A stretch of 64,000 bases of DNA from Nostoc sp. TCL26-01 (GTDB lineage: Bacteria > Cyanobacteriota > Cyanobacteriia > Cyanobacteriales > Nostocaceae). The position numbers and the translations under genes were made by a program. Of this stretch, positions 27,707 through 36,731 are shown piece after piece. The stretch's first letter is position 1, and every line of letters starts with the position of its first letter. The DNA is taken from NCBI RefSeq assembly GCF_013393945.1, contig NZ_CP040297.1, positions 2,000,804 to 2,064,803 on the forward strand. Direction: 5' to 3'. The notes beneath the pieces were generated by a model. That model saw only the letters and a list, made by a program, of their open reading frames with translations, did no database searches and was not told the origin of the DNA.

Positions 27707-29692
27707 ATGATATTTCTAGAACTCGTATTAGAAAATTTCGGCCCTTACTGTGGCAAACAAGTAATCAATCTTGACCCAAGAACCGAGGAAAATCTTCGCC
27801 CAATTATTCTGTTAGGTGGTATGAATGGTGGCGGAAAAACTACTTTGATGGATGCTATTCGTCTGGCATTATATGGACAACGCGCTCAATGCTCTACTCG
27901 TGGTAATTTGAGCTATAGTGATTTTTTAAATCAATGTGTTAACAGTAAAGCAAATCCTGCTGAGAAAACCCGAATTGAATTACTATTTGAACATATCGAA
28001 AACGATAAGCCAATTAAATATCGGATTGTACGCTATTGGGAAAAAAATCCTAAAGATGGTAAAGATACACTAGGAATTTTAGGGGATAATGATACATGGC
28101 CAGAGTCTTTAGTAAATATTTGGGATGACTATATAGAAAATCTCCTGCCTTTAGGGATTTCTAATTTATTTTTATTTGATGGTGAGCAAGTTAAGGAACT
28201 GGCGGAGCAAGAATTACCACCACAAATAGTTATTGAAGCTATTCGGGGGCTTTTAGGGCTAGAATTGGCAGATAAATTAGCAATTGATTTGGAGGTTTTA
28301 GTCAATCGCAAGCGGAAAGAGATGGCTGATATTAAAGATTTAGCTAACTTAGACGAAATCGAAAAAAAGTTATTACAACAGCAAGAAGATTATCAGTCAA
28401 CAGAAAAGAAATTAGCTAATTTTAAAAATCAAATTGCTGAATTAGAGACTATTCAACAAGTAGCTTTAGATAAATTCGTATCTGATGGTGGTAAAATTGC
28501 TGCTGAACGCAGTCAGTTAGAAGAAAAACAAAAGGAAAAAACTACTGCATTAGAAATAGTTCGGCAGTCGTTGTGTGAATTAGCTGCTGATATTTTACCT
28601 TTAGCGTTAATTCCTAATTTATTAAGTCAGGTACAAGCACAGGGAACAAAGGAATTTCGGAATCAACAGATACAATTAGCTAGAGATGTTTTATTAGAGC
28701 GAGATCAACGTTTATTAAGTTGGCTGAGGCAATTAGCGATCGCCCCCACAAAAATTGATAAAATCCAATCTTTTTTAGTTGATGATCTTGATAGTTTATA
28801 TACAGATTCTTCCCAAGCCGAAGCACCTTGGCTATTAGCTGATGAGGAAAGTTTAAGTCAATTAGATAATGTGAGATATCATTTACAAAATGCTCGCAAT
28901 ATAGCAAAACAGAAGTTAGATAATCTCAAGAATCTAGAAGAAGAAATTATTACCTTAGAAAGACAAGTACAGACAGCAGCAGAACCAGAAGCTTATCAAA
29001 AGCTGCGCGATGCTGTGGACACAGCACAAAATGAAGTTGTACAAGCTAAAGCAAATTATGAAATAACTCACCAAAAATTAGCAAAATTAACGGATACAAT
29101 TGAAATAACGAAAAAAGAATTAAAAGATTTTACTGATAAAAATATAGACCATAAAAATAGAGAGCATATTATTAACTCAGCCTCTAAAGTCCAAGAAACA
29201 CTTAAAGTTTTTCGAGAAAAATTAACCCTACGAAAACTCAATAAATTAGAGGAGGAAGTGAAGAATTGTTTCCTCTACTTACTACATAAATCTGACTTAG
29301 TATTTCGCGTTGCTATTGATACTAAGACCTTTGCTCTATCTTTATTCGATTTTGAGGGTCAACCAGTTCCTAAACATCGTTTGTCAGCAGGAGAAAAACA
29401 ACTCTTGGCGATCGCTTTTCTTTGGGGACTCGCCAAAGTTTCTGGACTGCGTTTACCAGTAGCTATCGATACACCTCTTGGTAGACTGGACTCTTCTCAC
29501 CGCCAAAACTTAATAGAACGTTACTTTCCATCAGCTAGTCATCAAGTAATTCTCCTTTCCACCGACACTGAAATTGGTAAACAAGAAGTAGAAACACTCC
29601 GAGAAAATGAAGCGATCGCTCGTGAGTATCTCTTAAAATATAATTCAGCTACTCGTCAAACAACGGTAGTAGAAAACAAATACTTTTGGTAA
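27707..29692 (+). CDS. dndD: DNA phosphorothioation ATPase DndD (SMC/Rad50-like)
   Basis: DndD is a coiled-coil ABC ATPase of the phosphorothioation complex, thought to remodel or nick DNA for DndC. Walker A is GGMNGGGKT (residues 37-45), the ABC signature LSAGEKQLLAIAF is near residues 559-571, and Walker B/D-loop VAIDTPLGRLDSSHR follows. A long coiled-coil region spans about residues 210-500. The 661 residues fit the family. An IS200-like transposase separates it from dndC, so it probably has its own promoter. Confidence 0.95.
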   Translation: MIFLELVLENFGPYCGKQVINLDPRTEENLRPIILLGGMNGGGKTTLMDAIRLALYGQRAQCSTRGNLSYSDFLNQCVNSKANPAEKTRIELLFEHIENDKPIKYRIVRYWEKNPKDGKDTLGILGDNDTWPESLVNIWDDYIENLLPLGISNLFLFDGEQVKELAEQELPPQIVIEAIRGLLGLELADKLAIDLEVLVNRKRKEMADIKDLANLDEIEKKLLQQQEDYQSTEKKLANFKNQIAELETIQQVALDKFVSDGGKIAAERSQLEEKQKEKTTALEIVRQSLCELAADILPLALIPNLLSQVQAQGTKEFRNQQIQLARDVLLERDQRLLSWLRQLAIAPTKIDKIQSFLVDDLDSLYTDSSQAEAPWLLADEESLSQLDNVRYHLQNARNIAKQKLDNLKNLEEEIITLERQVQTAAEPEAYQKLRDAVDTAQNEVVQAKANYEITHQKLAKLTDTIEITKKELKDFTDKNIDHKNREHIINSASKVQETLKVFREKLTLRKLNKLEEEVKNCFLYLLHKSDLVFRVAIDTKTFALSLFDFEGQPVPKHRLSAGEKQLLAIAFLWGLAKVSGLRLPVAIDTPLGRLDSSHRQNLIERYFPSASHQVILLSTDTEIGKQEVETLRENEAIAREYLLKYNSATRQTTVVENKYFW

Positions 29693-29851
29693 TTCGTAAT
29701 TCGTAATACCGTACGGGTTCGCCGTAAGGCGTTCTCGAAGAGTAGGCTTGCACCTATGTAATTCGTAATTTAGACTGAGTTTACGCATGAAATCTAAGTG
29801 CGATTTGCCACTTATGATCCTGTTGTTTACTTAATCAAGTAATTTGAATTA

Positions 29852-30217
29852 TCACGTCGGATTCCTATATTTGAGTTTTTTTGTAGATGTAACTAGAATC
29901 TTGCCAATCTCGTTGGCTTCTTGGAGAAGTAGCTGAAATTTTTGTTTTTCTACTAGTTCTGATTCAATTAAGATTTCTAACCAGAATTGGGTTTCTCGTG
30001 CTTCTTTTAAAGCAATTTCCAATTTATTGATAAAATCTTTATGAGACTGTGCAGATTGTGCTTCTCGCACATTTGCATCAATTGAAGTCCCAGAACGAAG
30101 CAACTGTTTAGACAATATGCGATAAACTCCAGGTCTTTCATCTAAAAAATGACAAGCTTTAACAATTCTAATGGCAAAACTTTTAGTTATATCAGTAATA
30201 CTAATGTTAGTCACCAT
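29852..30217 (-). CDS. Four-helix-bundle protein (23S rRNA intervening-sequence family)
   Basis: The 121-residue protein matches the four-helix-bundle family first seen in 23S rRNA intervening sequences: ITKSFAIRIVKACHFL, LSKQLLRSGTSIDANVREAQ, then KDFINKLEIALKEARETQFW. The molecular function is unknown. It is encoded opposite to dndD and dndE and sits between them, with AATTACGAATT-type tandem repeats on both sides, which suggests a later insertion into the operon. Confidence 0.85.
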   Translation of the reverse strand: MVTNISITDITKSFAIRIVKACHFLDERPGVYRILSKQLLRSGTSIDANVREAQSAQSHKDFINKLEIALKEARETQFWLEILIESELVEKQKFQLLLQEANEIGKILVTSTKKLKYRNPT

Positions 30218-30290
30218 AATTTTCTTCTAAGTCATAACTTATATTTTTCCCAAATCCTTAAGTAAAACAAAAGTCTTGCTCTAAAAAAAA

Positions 30291-30326
30291 TAATTACCAA
30301 TTACGAATTACGAATTACGAATTACT
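30291..30326. repeat. AATTACG-type short tandem repeat before dndE
   Basis: Three and a half units of TACGAATTACGAATTACG precede the dndE ATG directly. Related units occur near 29692-29708, 29757-29772, 30737-30765 and 32270-32300, that is at nearly every gene boundary in this part of the island. Confidence 0.8.
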
Positions 30327-30725
30327 ATGGAATTTCCTATCGAAAGAATTAAACTTTCTCAAACGGCTAAAGACCAATTATTAAAACTGCGACGTAACAC
30401 CAAAATTGACCAATGGAATATTCTCTGTCGTTGGGCTTTTTGTCGTTCCCTCGCCGAACAAACTCCACCTTCACCCGTACCAATTCCTCAAGATAGCAAT
30501 GTGGAGATGACTTGGCGTGTTTTTGGTGGGGAAATGTCTGATATTCTCCTCCTCGCCCTCAAGCAACGCTGTCACAATGATGGTTATTCTACAGACCAGG
30601 AAACCTTAGTAACTCAATTTCGCCTACATTTACATCGTGGTATTGGTTATTTAGCAGGTGATCCAAATATCAAGAAAATTGAAGATTTAATCGACATCGC
30701 CCTAAAAGATGGAAAAAATGTTTAG
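30327..30725 (+). CDS. dndE: DNA sulfur modification protein DndE
   Basis: DndE is the small phosphorothioation subunit that binds nicked double-stranded DNA. The 132-residue protein begins MEFPIERIKLSQTAKDQLLK, with LRRNTKIDQWNILCRWAFCR near residues 22-41 and VEMTWRVFGGEMSDILLLAL. The family length is about 110-130 residues. The usual dndD-dndE coupling is broken here by 634 bp including an antisense gene. Confidence 0.93.
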   Translation: MEFPIERIKLSQTAKDQLLKLRRNTKIDQWNILCRWAFCRSLAEQTPPSPVPIPQDSNVEMTWRVFGGEMSDILLLALKQRCHNDGYSTDQETLVTQFRLHLHRGIGYLAGDPNIKKIEDLIDIALKDGKNV

Positions 30726-30769
30726 TAATAGGTTTCTTAATTACGCATTACGGATTACGAATTATTCTC

Positions 30770-32227
30770 ATGTCCGAAACGCTAGAAATCGAGCGTCATA
30801 GAGCAGCGATCGCTCGCACTGAAATCTCACGTCCTGTACGATTAGCTATAGAATGGGCAATCCTTAACCCAGACAAGAGTTTTTTTGACTATGGCTGTGG
30901 TTATGGAGGGGATGTTCAGCGTGTAGCTAATCTTGGCTACACTAGCGCAGGTTGGGACCCTTATTACTATCCGGATGCAGCAATTACTCCCGCCGATGTC
31001 GTCAACTTGGGTTATGTCCTCAATGTCATTGAAGATACAGAAGAACGCCATCAAAGTCTCATCCAAGCGTGGGAAATCACCCGTCAAGTTTTAATTGTGG
31101 CAGCTCAAATATTAATTAATGCCCCTAGTAAAGCTCAATTAGCCTACAACGATGGGATTGTTACCAGCCGGAATACTTTTCAAAAATACTACGAACAAGC
31201 AGAGCTGAAAACCTATATTGATCAAGTCTTAAATGTAGATGCAGTTCCCGTGGCGTTGGGAGTTTACTTTGTCTTTCGAGATGAAGCTGAAAAAGAAAGT
31301 TTCAAAGCCATCAGGTTTTTTTCTCGCACCTCTACACCGCGAGTCCGCATTCCCAGCAAGCGGTTTGCCGACTATCAAGAACAACTTACACCCCTGATGG
31401 AATTTTTCACCCAGCGCGGTAGACTGCCCAGCAAAGGGGAATTAGCCAATGAAGCAGAATTACTAGGGGAATTTGGCAACTTTCGCCGGGCTTTCGCCGT
31501 TGTGTTGCAAGCCACTGATGAAGCAGAATGGGATGCGATCGCCTATCGTCGTTCATTGGATATCCAAGTTTACCTTGCCCTCACCCACTTTGATCAACGT
31601 CCCAAATTCCATCAACTAGCACCAGAAATTCGCCATGACATCAAAGCCTTCTTTGGTAGTTATGACGAAGCTTGTAACGTCGCTGACCAAAAACTGTTTA
31701 GTTTAGGTAGACCAAAAGTAGTACAAACTGCTTGCGAAAAAAGCAAAATAGGTAAACTCACACGTGGCGCACTTTACGTCCATGTTTCCGCCTTACCTGC
31801 TATCGACCCTTTGCTGCGAATTTACGAAGGTTGCGCTAGCCGGACGATTGGACGTGTAGATGGAGCTACATTGATTAAATATTACACTGACAAACCGCAA
31901 ATATCCTATTTATTTTATCCGGATTTTGACACAGACCCCCATCCAGCCTTGCAAGCAAGTATCACAATTGACTTAAAAACTCTCTATGTCACCCACCGAG
32001 ACTACAGCACCAGAGCAAATCCCCCCGTGCTGCATCGTAAAGAAACTTTTGTTACCACCAACTACCCGCTTTACGAACAATTTGCTAAACTCACCCAACA
32101 AGAACAAGAATTAGGATTGCTTCAGGATAAAAGTGAAATTGGGACTCGTGCAGGCTGGGAAAAATGCCTAGCTGCTCATGGTGTAGAAATTAGAGGGCAT
32201 GAAGTTTATTTAATTAAGGAAGATTAA
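30770..32227 (+). CDS. DNA phosphorothioation-associated putative methyltransferase
   Basis: The 485-residue protein belongs to the family of Dnd-associated methyltransferase-like proteins. A SAM-binding Rossmann segment reads FFDYGCGYGGDVQRVANLGY (residues about 38-57), with TSAGWDPYYYP after it and VVNLGYVLNVIED. The large C-terminal region (residues about 190-485) is unique to this family. Its substrate is unknown and it is not needed in all Dnd systems. It follows dndE by 44 bp, an AATTACG-type repeat. Confidence 0.85.
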   Translation: MSETLEIERHRAAIARTEISRPVRLAIEWAILNPDKSFFDYGCGYGGDVQRVANLGYTSAGWDPYYYPDAAITPADVVNLGYVLNVIEDTEERHQSLIQAWEITRQVLIVAAQILINAPSKAQLAYNDGIVTSRNTFQKYYEQAELKTYIDQVLNVDAVPVALGVYFVFRDEAEKESFKAIRFFSRTSTPRVRIPSKRFADYQEQLTPLMEFFTQRGRLPSKGELANEAELLGEFGNFRRAFAVVLQATDEAEWDAIAYRRSLDIQVYLALTHFDQRPKFHQLAPEIRHDIKAFFGSYDEACNVADQKLFSLGRPKVVQTACEKSKIGKLTRGALYVHVSALPAIDPLLRIYEGCASRTIGRVDGATLIKYYTDKPQISYLFYPDFDTDPHPALQASITIDLKTLYVTHRDYSTRANPPVLHRKETFVTTNYPLYEQFAKLTQQEQELGLLQDKSEIGTRAGWEKCLAAHGVEIRGHEVYLIKED

Positions 32228-32340
32228 GTAATTTTCAATGTTCACAGACGTAGATAAAAAGAGATTTTCTTAATTACGAATTAAGAATTACGAATTATGC
32301 CAAGATAAATTCGCTCTGGTGAGAAGGATTAATTTAAATA

Positions 32341-33846
32341 ATGAGGGAATTGCAAGCACTGCGACGAGCCTTTCAAAGTCGCAAAATGGGGGCGCTACTA
32401 CTGCTGGGTTTTGCGTCTGGACTGCCTTTATTCTTAACCAGTAGAACATTACAGTTGTGGATGCAGGATGCCAAGGTGGATATTGGCAAAATTACATTGT
32501 TTGGGTTATTGGCTTTGCCCTATTCTCTCAAATTTTTGTGGTCGCCTTTATTAGATAGATTTGTCCCACCACTGTTGAGTGCTAGACGGGGTTGGTTAAT
32601 AATCACGCAAATTGGGTTAACATTAGCGATCGCCACCTTAGCATTACAACAACCGAATCAAAGTAGCCAAGTACTGCAAATCTTGGCAATTAACTGTCTC
32701 ATCATTACCTTTTTAAGCGCCACCCAAGACATAGCTGGGGATGCCTACCGTACCGATATTTTAAACCCATTAGAAGCGGAAACAGGAGCATCTGTTTGGG
32801 TTTTAGGCTATCGTTTAGCCTTGTTTATCACCAGTTCCCTCGCTTTGGTTTTAGCAGACCATATTCCTTGGAACGGTGTTTACTTACTCATGGCTGCTTT
32901 AATGGCAGGAAGCATTCTCACTACCCTATGGTCACCGCCAGAACCTGATACCCGCAACGCTACAACATTTGCACCTCTCTCAGTTAGAGATGTCATCTTT
33001 ATATTGTTGATCACCGTTTTAGTTGCTGGATTACTTGGAGGTGTTTTTGTTGGGTTTATTGCTCTGCCTGTATTTTACTGGCTATTGGCAGGGTTAATCG
33101 TAGCTTGGATTGTCACGTCTTTGTTCCTACCCACAGAGTTATTGGGTGAAGTCACAGAAGATAGTCCTCCGCAAAATCTACAAGCAGCGATTTTCTTACC
33201 TTTCAAAGAATTTTTTCACAGATTTGGCATAACTCAAGCCAGTGTCATCTTAATTTTCATCATCCTTTACAAACTGGGTGACTCTCTAGTAGGAATTACA
33301 GCCAACCTATTTTTAAGAGAAATCAGCTTTAGCAAAACCGAAATTGGCGCAATTCAAGCAGGGATAGGCTTTATCGCCACCACAGTAGGCGTTTTAGCTG
33401 GTGGCGTGATTATGACAAAAATTCATCTTCATCGCGGTTTGTGGATCTTTGGTATCCTGCAATTGCTGAGTAACTTAGGTTATTATGCACTAGCCGTTGC
33501 TGGCAAAAATTATTCGCTTTTAGTCTTGGCGGTGAATATCGAAAACTTCAGTGCTGGTTTAGTGACAGTTGCTACAGTAGCTTTCTTGATGAATCTTTGT
33601 AACCATCGCTTCACCACTACTCAATTCGCATTATTCTCTAGCTTAATGGCTATTAGTAGAGACGTTCTCTCTGCCCCAGCAGGTGATCTGGCTAAAGCTA
33701 CGGGCTGGCCTGTATTCTTCCTGCTAACCCTAGTAGCGGCAATACCTGGATTGCTGCTGTTGCCCTTTGTTGCCCCTTGGAATCCTAAACCAGTGGCACT
33801 AACTAGACCAGGACTTGATGAAGAGGATGTATGGGAACCCAAGTAA
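32341..33846 (+). CDS. AmpG-like MFS transporter
   Basis: The 501-residue protein has about 12-14 hydrophobic segments and the AmpG-like opening MGALLLLGFASGLPLFLTSR, followed by LPYSLKFLWSPLLDRF and ATQDIAGDAYRTDIL. AmpG carries muropeptides into the cytoplasm for cell-wall recycling. A cytoplasmic-loop insertion (residues about 195-280) is larger than in the E. coli protein. Its stop overlaps the next start by 16 bp. Confidence 0.88.
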   Translation: MRELQALRRAFQSRKMGALLLLGFASGLPLFLTSRTLQLWMQDAKVDIGKITLFGLLALPYSLKFLWSPLLDRFVPPLLSARRGWLIITQIGLTLAIATLALQQPNQSSQVLQILAINCLIITFLSATQDIAGDAYRTDILNPLEAETGASVWVLGYRLALFITSSLALVLADHIPWNGVYLLMAALMAGSILTTLWSPPEPDTRNATTFAPLSVRDVIFILLITVLVAGLLGGVFVGFIALPVFYWLLAGLIVAWIVTSLFLPTELLGEVTEDSPPQNLQAAIFLPFKEFFHRFGITQASVILIFIILYKLGDSLVGITANLFLREISFSKTEIGAIQAGIGFIATTVGVLAGGVIMTKIHLHRGLWIFGILQLLSNLGYYALAVAGKNYSLLVLAVNIENFSAGLVTVATVAFLMNLCNHRFTTTQFALFSSLMAISRDVLSAPAGDLAKATGWPVFFLLTLVAAIPGLLLLPFVAPWNPKPVALTRPGLDEEDVWEPK

Positions 33847-34232
33847 TTATCATCGTCGGCACATTTATTCTCTTACTCACAGGTTTGTTACTTGGCTATG
33901 TGCTTTCACAGTTAGTTTTAGGTTATCTAACATTTAACCTGCTAACTTTTTTCGGCACAATTAGCCTGATTTTGATTTTTGGCACTCTCTACTACGTCTT
34001 GTTCTGGCAACTCAAGCGAGAACAGACGCAAGTATTACCAGCGAAGATTCCCACTCAAACAAATGAGCCAATACCTGCCAACCCTCTCAAAAACAAACTG
34101 ATTACCAAATTATCCGGTGATGTAGAGGCAGCAGAACGATTAATCGACCAAGCAAAACAAAACTATCCTGGAATGCCCGAAAACTGGTATTGCGAGAGAG
34201 TGCTTGATGACTTAGACCGTGATACCCGCTAA
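33831..34232 (+). CDS. Small membrane protein, unknown
   Basis: The 133-residue protein has two hydrophobic segments (residues about 4-25 and 33-57), followed by a soluble tail with LITKLSGDVEAAERLIDQAK and NYPGMPENWYCERVLDDLDRD. The tail resembles short conserved cyanobacterial domains of unknown role. The 16-bp overlap with the MFS gene makes translational coupling likely. Confidence 0.75.
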   Translation: MGTQVIIIVGTFILLLTGLLLGYVLSQLVLGYLTFNLLTFFGTISLILIFGTLYYVLFWQLKREQTQVLPAKIPTQTNEPIPANPLKNKLITKLSGDVEAAERLIDQAKQNYPGMPENWYCERVLDDLDRDTR

Positions 34233-34337
34233 ATTTTGAGCTGCCATGTCCAAAAATAGCTAAAATTAAGTCAAGTAAAATTTACAAATCTTTAGCTAGG
34301 TTGGATCTCACAACCTAATTTAATTACCAGCAAAATT

Positions 34338-34496
34338 ATGGCTATCTTTCGACAGTACATTGCACCCCTACTAGTAGTATTAGTATTCATTTTTGCTCTA
34401 GTAGCAGTCAGCGCTCGCATCTTTCTTCCCTCAGACATGGCAGCACCAGCACCTATAGAAGAAGTTGGTGTCATACCAATTCTAAAACAGTTATGA
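34338..34496 (+). CDS. Small single-span membrane protein, 52 residues
   Basis: This short ORF encodes MAIFRQYIAPLLVVLVFIFA followed by a basic Arg, then PSDMAAPAPIEEVGVIPILK and a stop. One clear membrane helix spans residues 8-28. A minus-strand ORF in the same place is its shadow. The codon pattern and hydrophobic design suggest it is real. Function is unknown. Confidence 0.55.
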   Translation: MAIFRQYIAPLLVVLVFIFALVAVSARIFLPSDMAAPAPIEEVGVIPILKQL

Positions 34497-34503
34497 GTGC
34501 TGA

Positions 34504-34540
34504 GTGCTGTTAGCGGAAGCGGGGCGTTTAGCCCGTGATG
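34504..34540 (+). repeat. Dispersed repeat GTTAGCGGAAGCGGGGCG, copy 1
   Basis: The core reappears inverted at 47711-47749. Both copies lie inside STRR-rich spacers (GAGTGGGGGAGTGAGGG here), a pattern of spacer recombination. Confidence 0.7.
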
Positions 34541-34638
34541 AGTAGAGAGTAGGGGAGTAGGGGAGTGGGGGAGTGAGGGAGTGAGGGAGGATAAGACAAT
34601 CTGTTGACTAATGACTATTGACTATTGACCAATGACTA

Positions 34639-35257
34639 ATGACTAATGACCTTTCATTACCAGATTACTGCATTCGTCGTGGCTCAACATTAGAGCGATC
34701 GCTGCTAGTCAAATTTATGCAGCGTACCTACCATGAGTTGTTCCCAGAACACAAAGACTTTGCTCACCTCGCCATGACTGTTGAGCAATACTTCTCCAAA
34801 GATACACCCTTGTGGTGGGTAGATTTTGCAGGACAAGGAGACAAATCAATTCAAAATGACGCTCGCGGACTCGCTAACGCTGCGCTAACAAAATTCAAAA
34901 TTCAAAATGAAACAAGGGGACAAGGTGAAGGATTTTCTCCCCATCCCCCCTCCCCCCCCCCCTCCTCTCCCCCTCTCCCCCTCCCCCATCGCCTGTCTGT
35001 GGATGGGAAATGCCCTAGATCAAGTCCAAGGCGATCGCCATGCTCACATCTTCCTGCTTTATGTCGTACCAGAACATCGTCGGCGGGGTGTGGGTACAGC
35101 TTTGATGCAATATGCAGAAAACTGGGCAAAGCAAAGAGGCGATCGCCAAATCGGACTCCAAGTATTTCAATCCAATCAAGCCGCCCTAAATCTTTACAAC
35201 CAACTAGGCTATCAAACACAATCTCTGTGGATGGTCAAGTCTTTAAATAGGGAATAG
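34639..35257 (+). pseudogene. GNAT acetyltransferase split by a low-complexity insert and frameshift
   Basis: The N-terminal half (frame starting 34639) reads MTNDLSLPDYCIRRGSTLER...TPLWWVDFAGQ. The C-terminal half, in the next frame up to 35257, reads ACLWMGNALDQVQGDRHAHI, VPEHRRRGVGTALMQYAENW and NQAALNLYNQLGY, a complete acetyl-CoA motif. Between them, about 34830-34985, is spacer-like DNA with a tract of 11 Cs (34952-34962). Loss of one C (or gain of two) would join both halves in one frame. As written the gene is broken, unless slippage restores it. Confidence 0.75.
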
Positions 35258-35461
35258 GCAATAGGCAATAGGCAATAGGCAATAGGGTAGGAAGAGTCAT
35301 TAGTCATTGGTCATTGGTAAAACTCTTACCCATTACCCATTACCCATTACTCCTCTTTGTCCACTGAATTCTGAAGTCATCGGATGAGAGATGGATGAGA
35401 AAGTGTACAATGATTTAACCAATAACAATAAAGCTTTAAATAAATAGCACGGGGGGTTTAT

Positions 35462-36250
35462 ATGAATCCTACTCGCGCGTGCAAGAGAAATATGTATGAC
35501 GAAGAAGACCTAATCCTACTTGATATCGAAGAGGAATTAGAAAGCCCCCTAGATAAAATAGAACCAATCACGGCTGAGTCAGAAGTACCCAAACCTGACC
35601 CAGATGAAATGCTAGCCCTGTTAGAAAATGCTCAACCACAGCAACGGATGCTAGCAGCTCGTGCTTTTTGTGATATTGAAGATTCACGAGCTACCCCTCT
35701 GCTCATTCGCTTATTGACTGATACCTGTCCCTTGGTGCGAGTAAGTGCATCCTATGCTATTGGTCGAAACCCCAGTCCTGATGCAGTAGAACCGTTAATT
35801 ACTCAACTGTATCGAGATTGGAACGGCTATGTCAGAAAAGGTGTAGTTTGGGCTTTAGGAAACTGCCGCGATCGCCGTTGTTTACCACCCTTAGCAGATG
35901 CGTTGAGAACTGACATTTCCGCCGTGCGCTTATGGTCTGCTAGCGCCTTAGCACAGATGGCAGAAGTCGGTTACGAAGCTGTTGTCGGCGCAATCCCACC
36001 ACTAATTGAAGCCCTAGTTCAAGATACTGTCGCCGCAGTCCGGAGTAACAGCGCTTGGACAATTGGACAACTGTGTAAAGAACTACCTTCCAACATAGTT
36101 TACGCCACAGCGATCGATGCCCTAATTCAAGCCTTTGCCGAAGACCAAGACTTAGGGGTACGCGAAGATGCCAAAGCATCACTCTTAGGCGTAGGCGATC
36201 CCCGTGGCTTACAGCTCATAGAAACCCTTGAGCAAGAAGGATGGTTTTGA
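35462..36250 (+). CDS. HEAT-repeat protein
   Basis: The 262-residue protein has an acidic N-terminus and then about five HEAT-like helical repeats (RATPLLIRLLTDTCPLVRVS, DAVEPLITQLYRDWNGYVRK, CLPPLADALRTDISAVRLWS, and two more). Such proteins act as scaffolds or, in cyanobacteria, as phycobilin lyase-like factors; the repeats alone do not decide. The start could instead be the ATG at 35492 (MYDEEDL). The first ATG follows a GGGGGG run 6 nt upstream, so I kept it. Confidence 0.82.
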   Translation: MNPTRACKRNMYDEEDLILLDIEEELESPLDKIEPITAESEVPKPDPDEMLALLENAQPQQRMLAARAFCDIEDSRATPLLIRLLTDTCPLVRVSASYAIGRNPSPDAVEPLITQLYRDWNGYVRKGVVWALGNCRDRRCLPPLADALRTDISAVRLWSASALAQMAEVGYEAVVGAIPPLIEALVQDTVAAVRSNSAWTIGQLCKELPSNIVYATAIDALIQAFAEDQDLGVREDAKASLLGVGDPRGLQLIETLEQEGWF

Positions 36251-36326
36251 AGAAGGACAAGGGGACAAGGGGAGTAAGACAAAAACAATTGCTATTGACC
36301 ATTGACTATTGACTAATGACCATTGA

Positions 36327-36731
36327 CTAATTATCATCCACTGGCTTGACTAAATTAAGATCATAAGGACGCTCAGTATCATCCTCGCCTAAGTATTCGC
36401 CATTCTGAATTTCCAGAATTACGAGTGGGATAGAACCTGGATTTTCGACTTTATGTAGTGTTGCGGCTGGGACATAGGTTGACTCATTGCGACCTAATAA
36501 GATTTCCTCTTCTCCGCAAGTCACCTTAGCTACACCAGAAACTACTACCCAGTGTTCATTGCGATGATAGTGGATTTGGGGTTTAATACCGTGTCTGGGT
36601 TTAATTTCCACACGACTGATGCGATAATTATCACCCTCTTCTATAACCTCCACAGTACCCCAGTACCGAGTACCTGAATGTGGGGAAGGTTCATTGGCAG
36701 TTAGCTGCCCGTTATTGTCAACCTGAGTCAT
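36327..36731 (-). CDS. Cupin protein, mannose-6-phosphate isomerase type II-like
   Basis: The 134-residue protein is a single cupin domain with the metal ligands visible in IHYHRNEHWVVVSG (His-x-His, Glu) and a second motif ending PAATLHKVENPG. The sequence RYWGTVEVIEEGDNYRISRV matches the C-terminal domain of bifunctional mannose-1-phosphate guanylyltransferase/PMI. As a stand-alone domain it may isomerise mannose-6-phosphate and fructose-6-phosphate; activity is inferred. Confidence 0.85.
   Translation of the reverse strand: MTQVDNNGQLTANEPSPHSGTRYWGTVEVIEEGDNYRISRVEIKPRHGIKPQIHYHRNEHWVVVSGVAKVTCGEEEILLGRNESTYVPAATLHKVENPGSIPLVILEIQNGEYLGEDDTERPYDLNLVKPVDDN

Noticed and set aside
34292..34474. 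Minus-strand 60-codon ORF
   Set aside because: It is antisense to the small single-span membrane protein gene at 34338, which has a better protein pattern.
35462..36250. HEAT-repeat protein as a phycobilin lyase (CpcE-type)
   Set aside because: Only generic HEAT repeats are visible and no CpcF-like partner or phycobilisome genes are adjacent.
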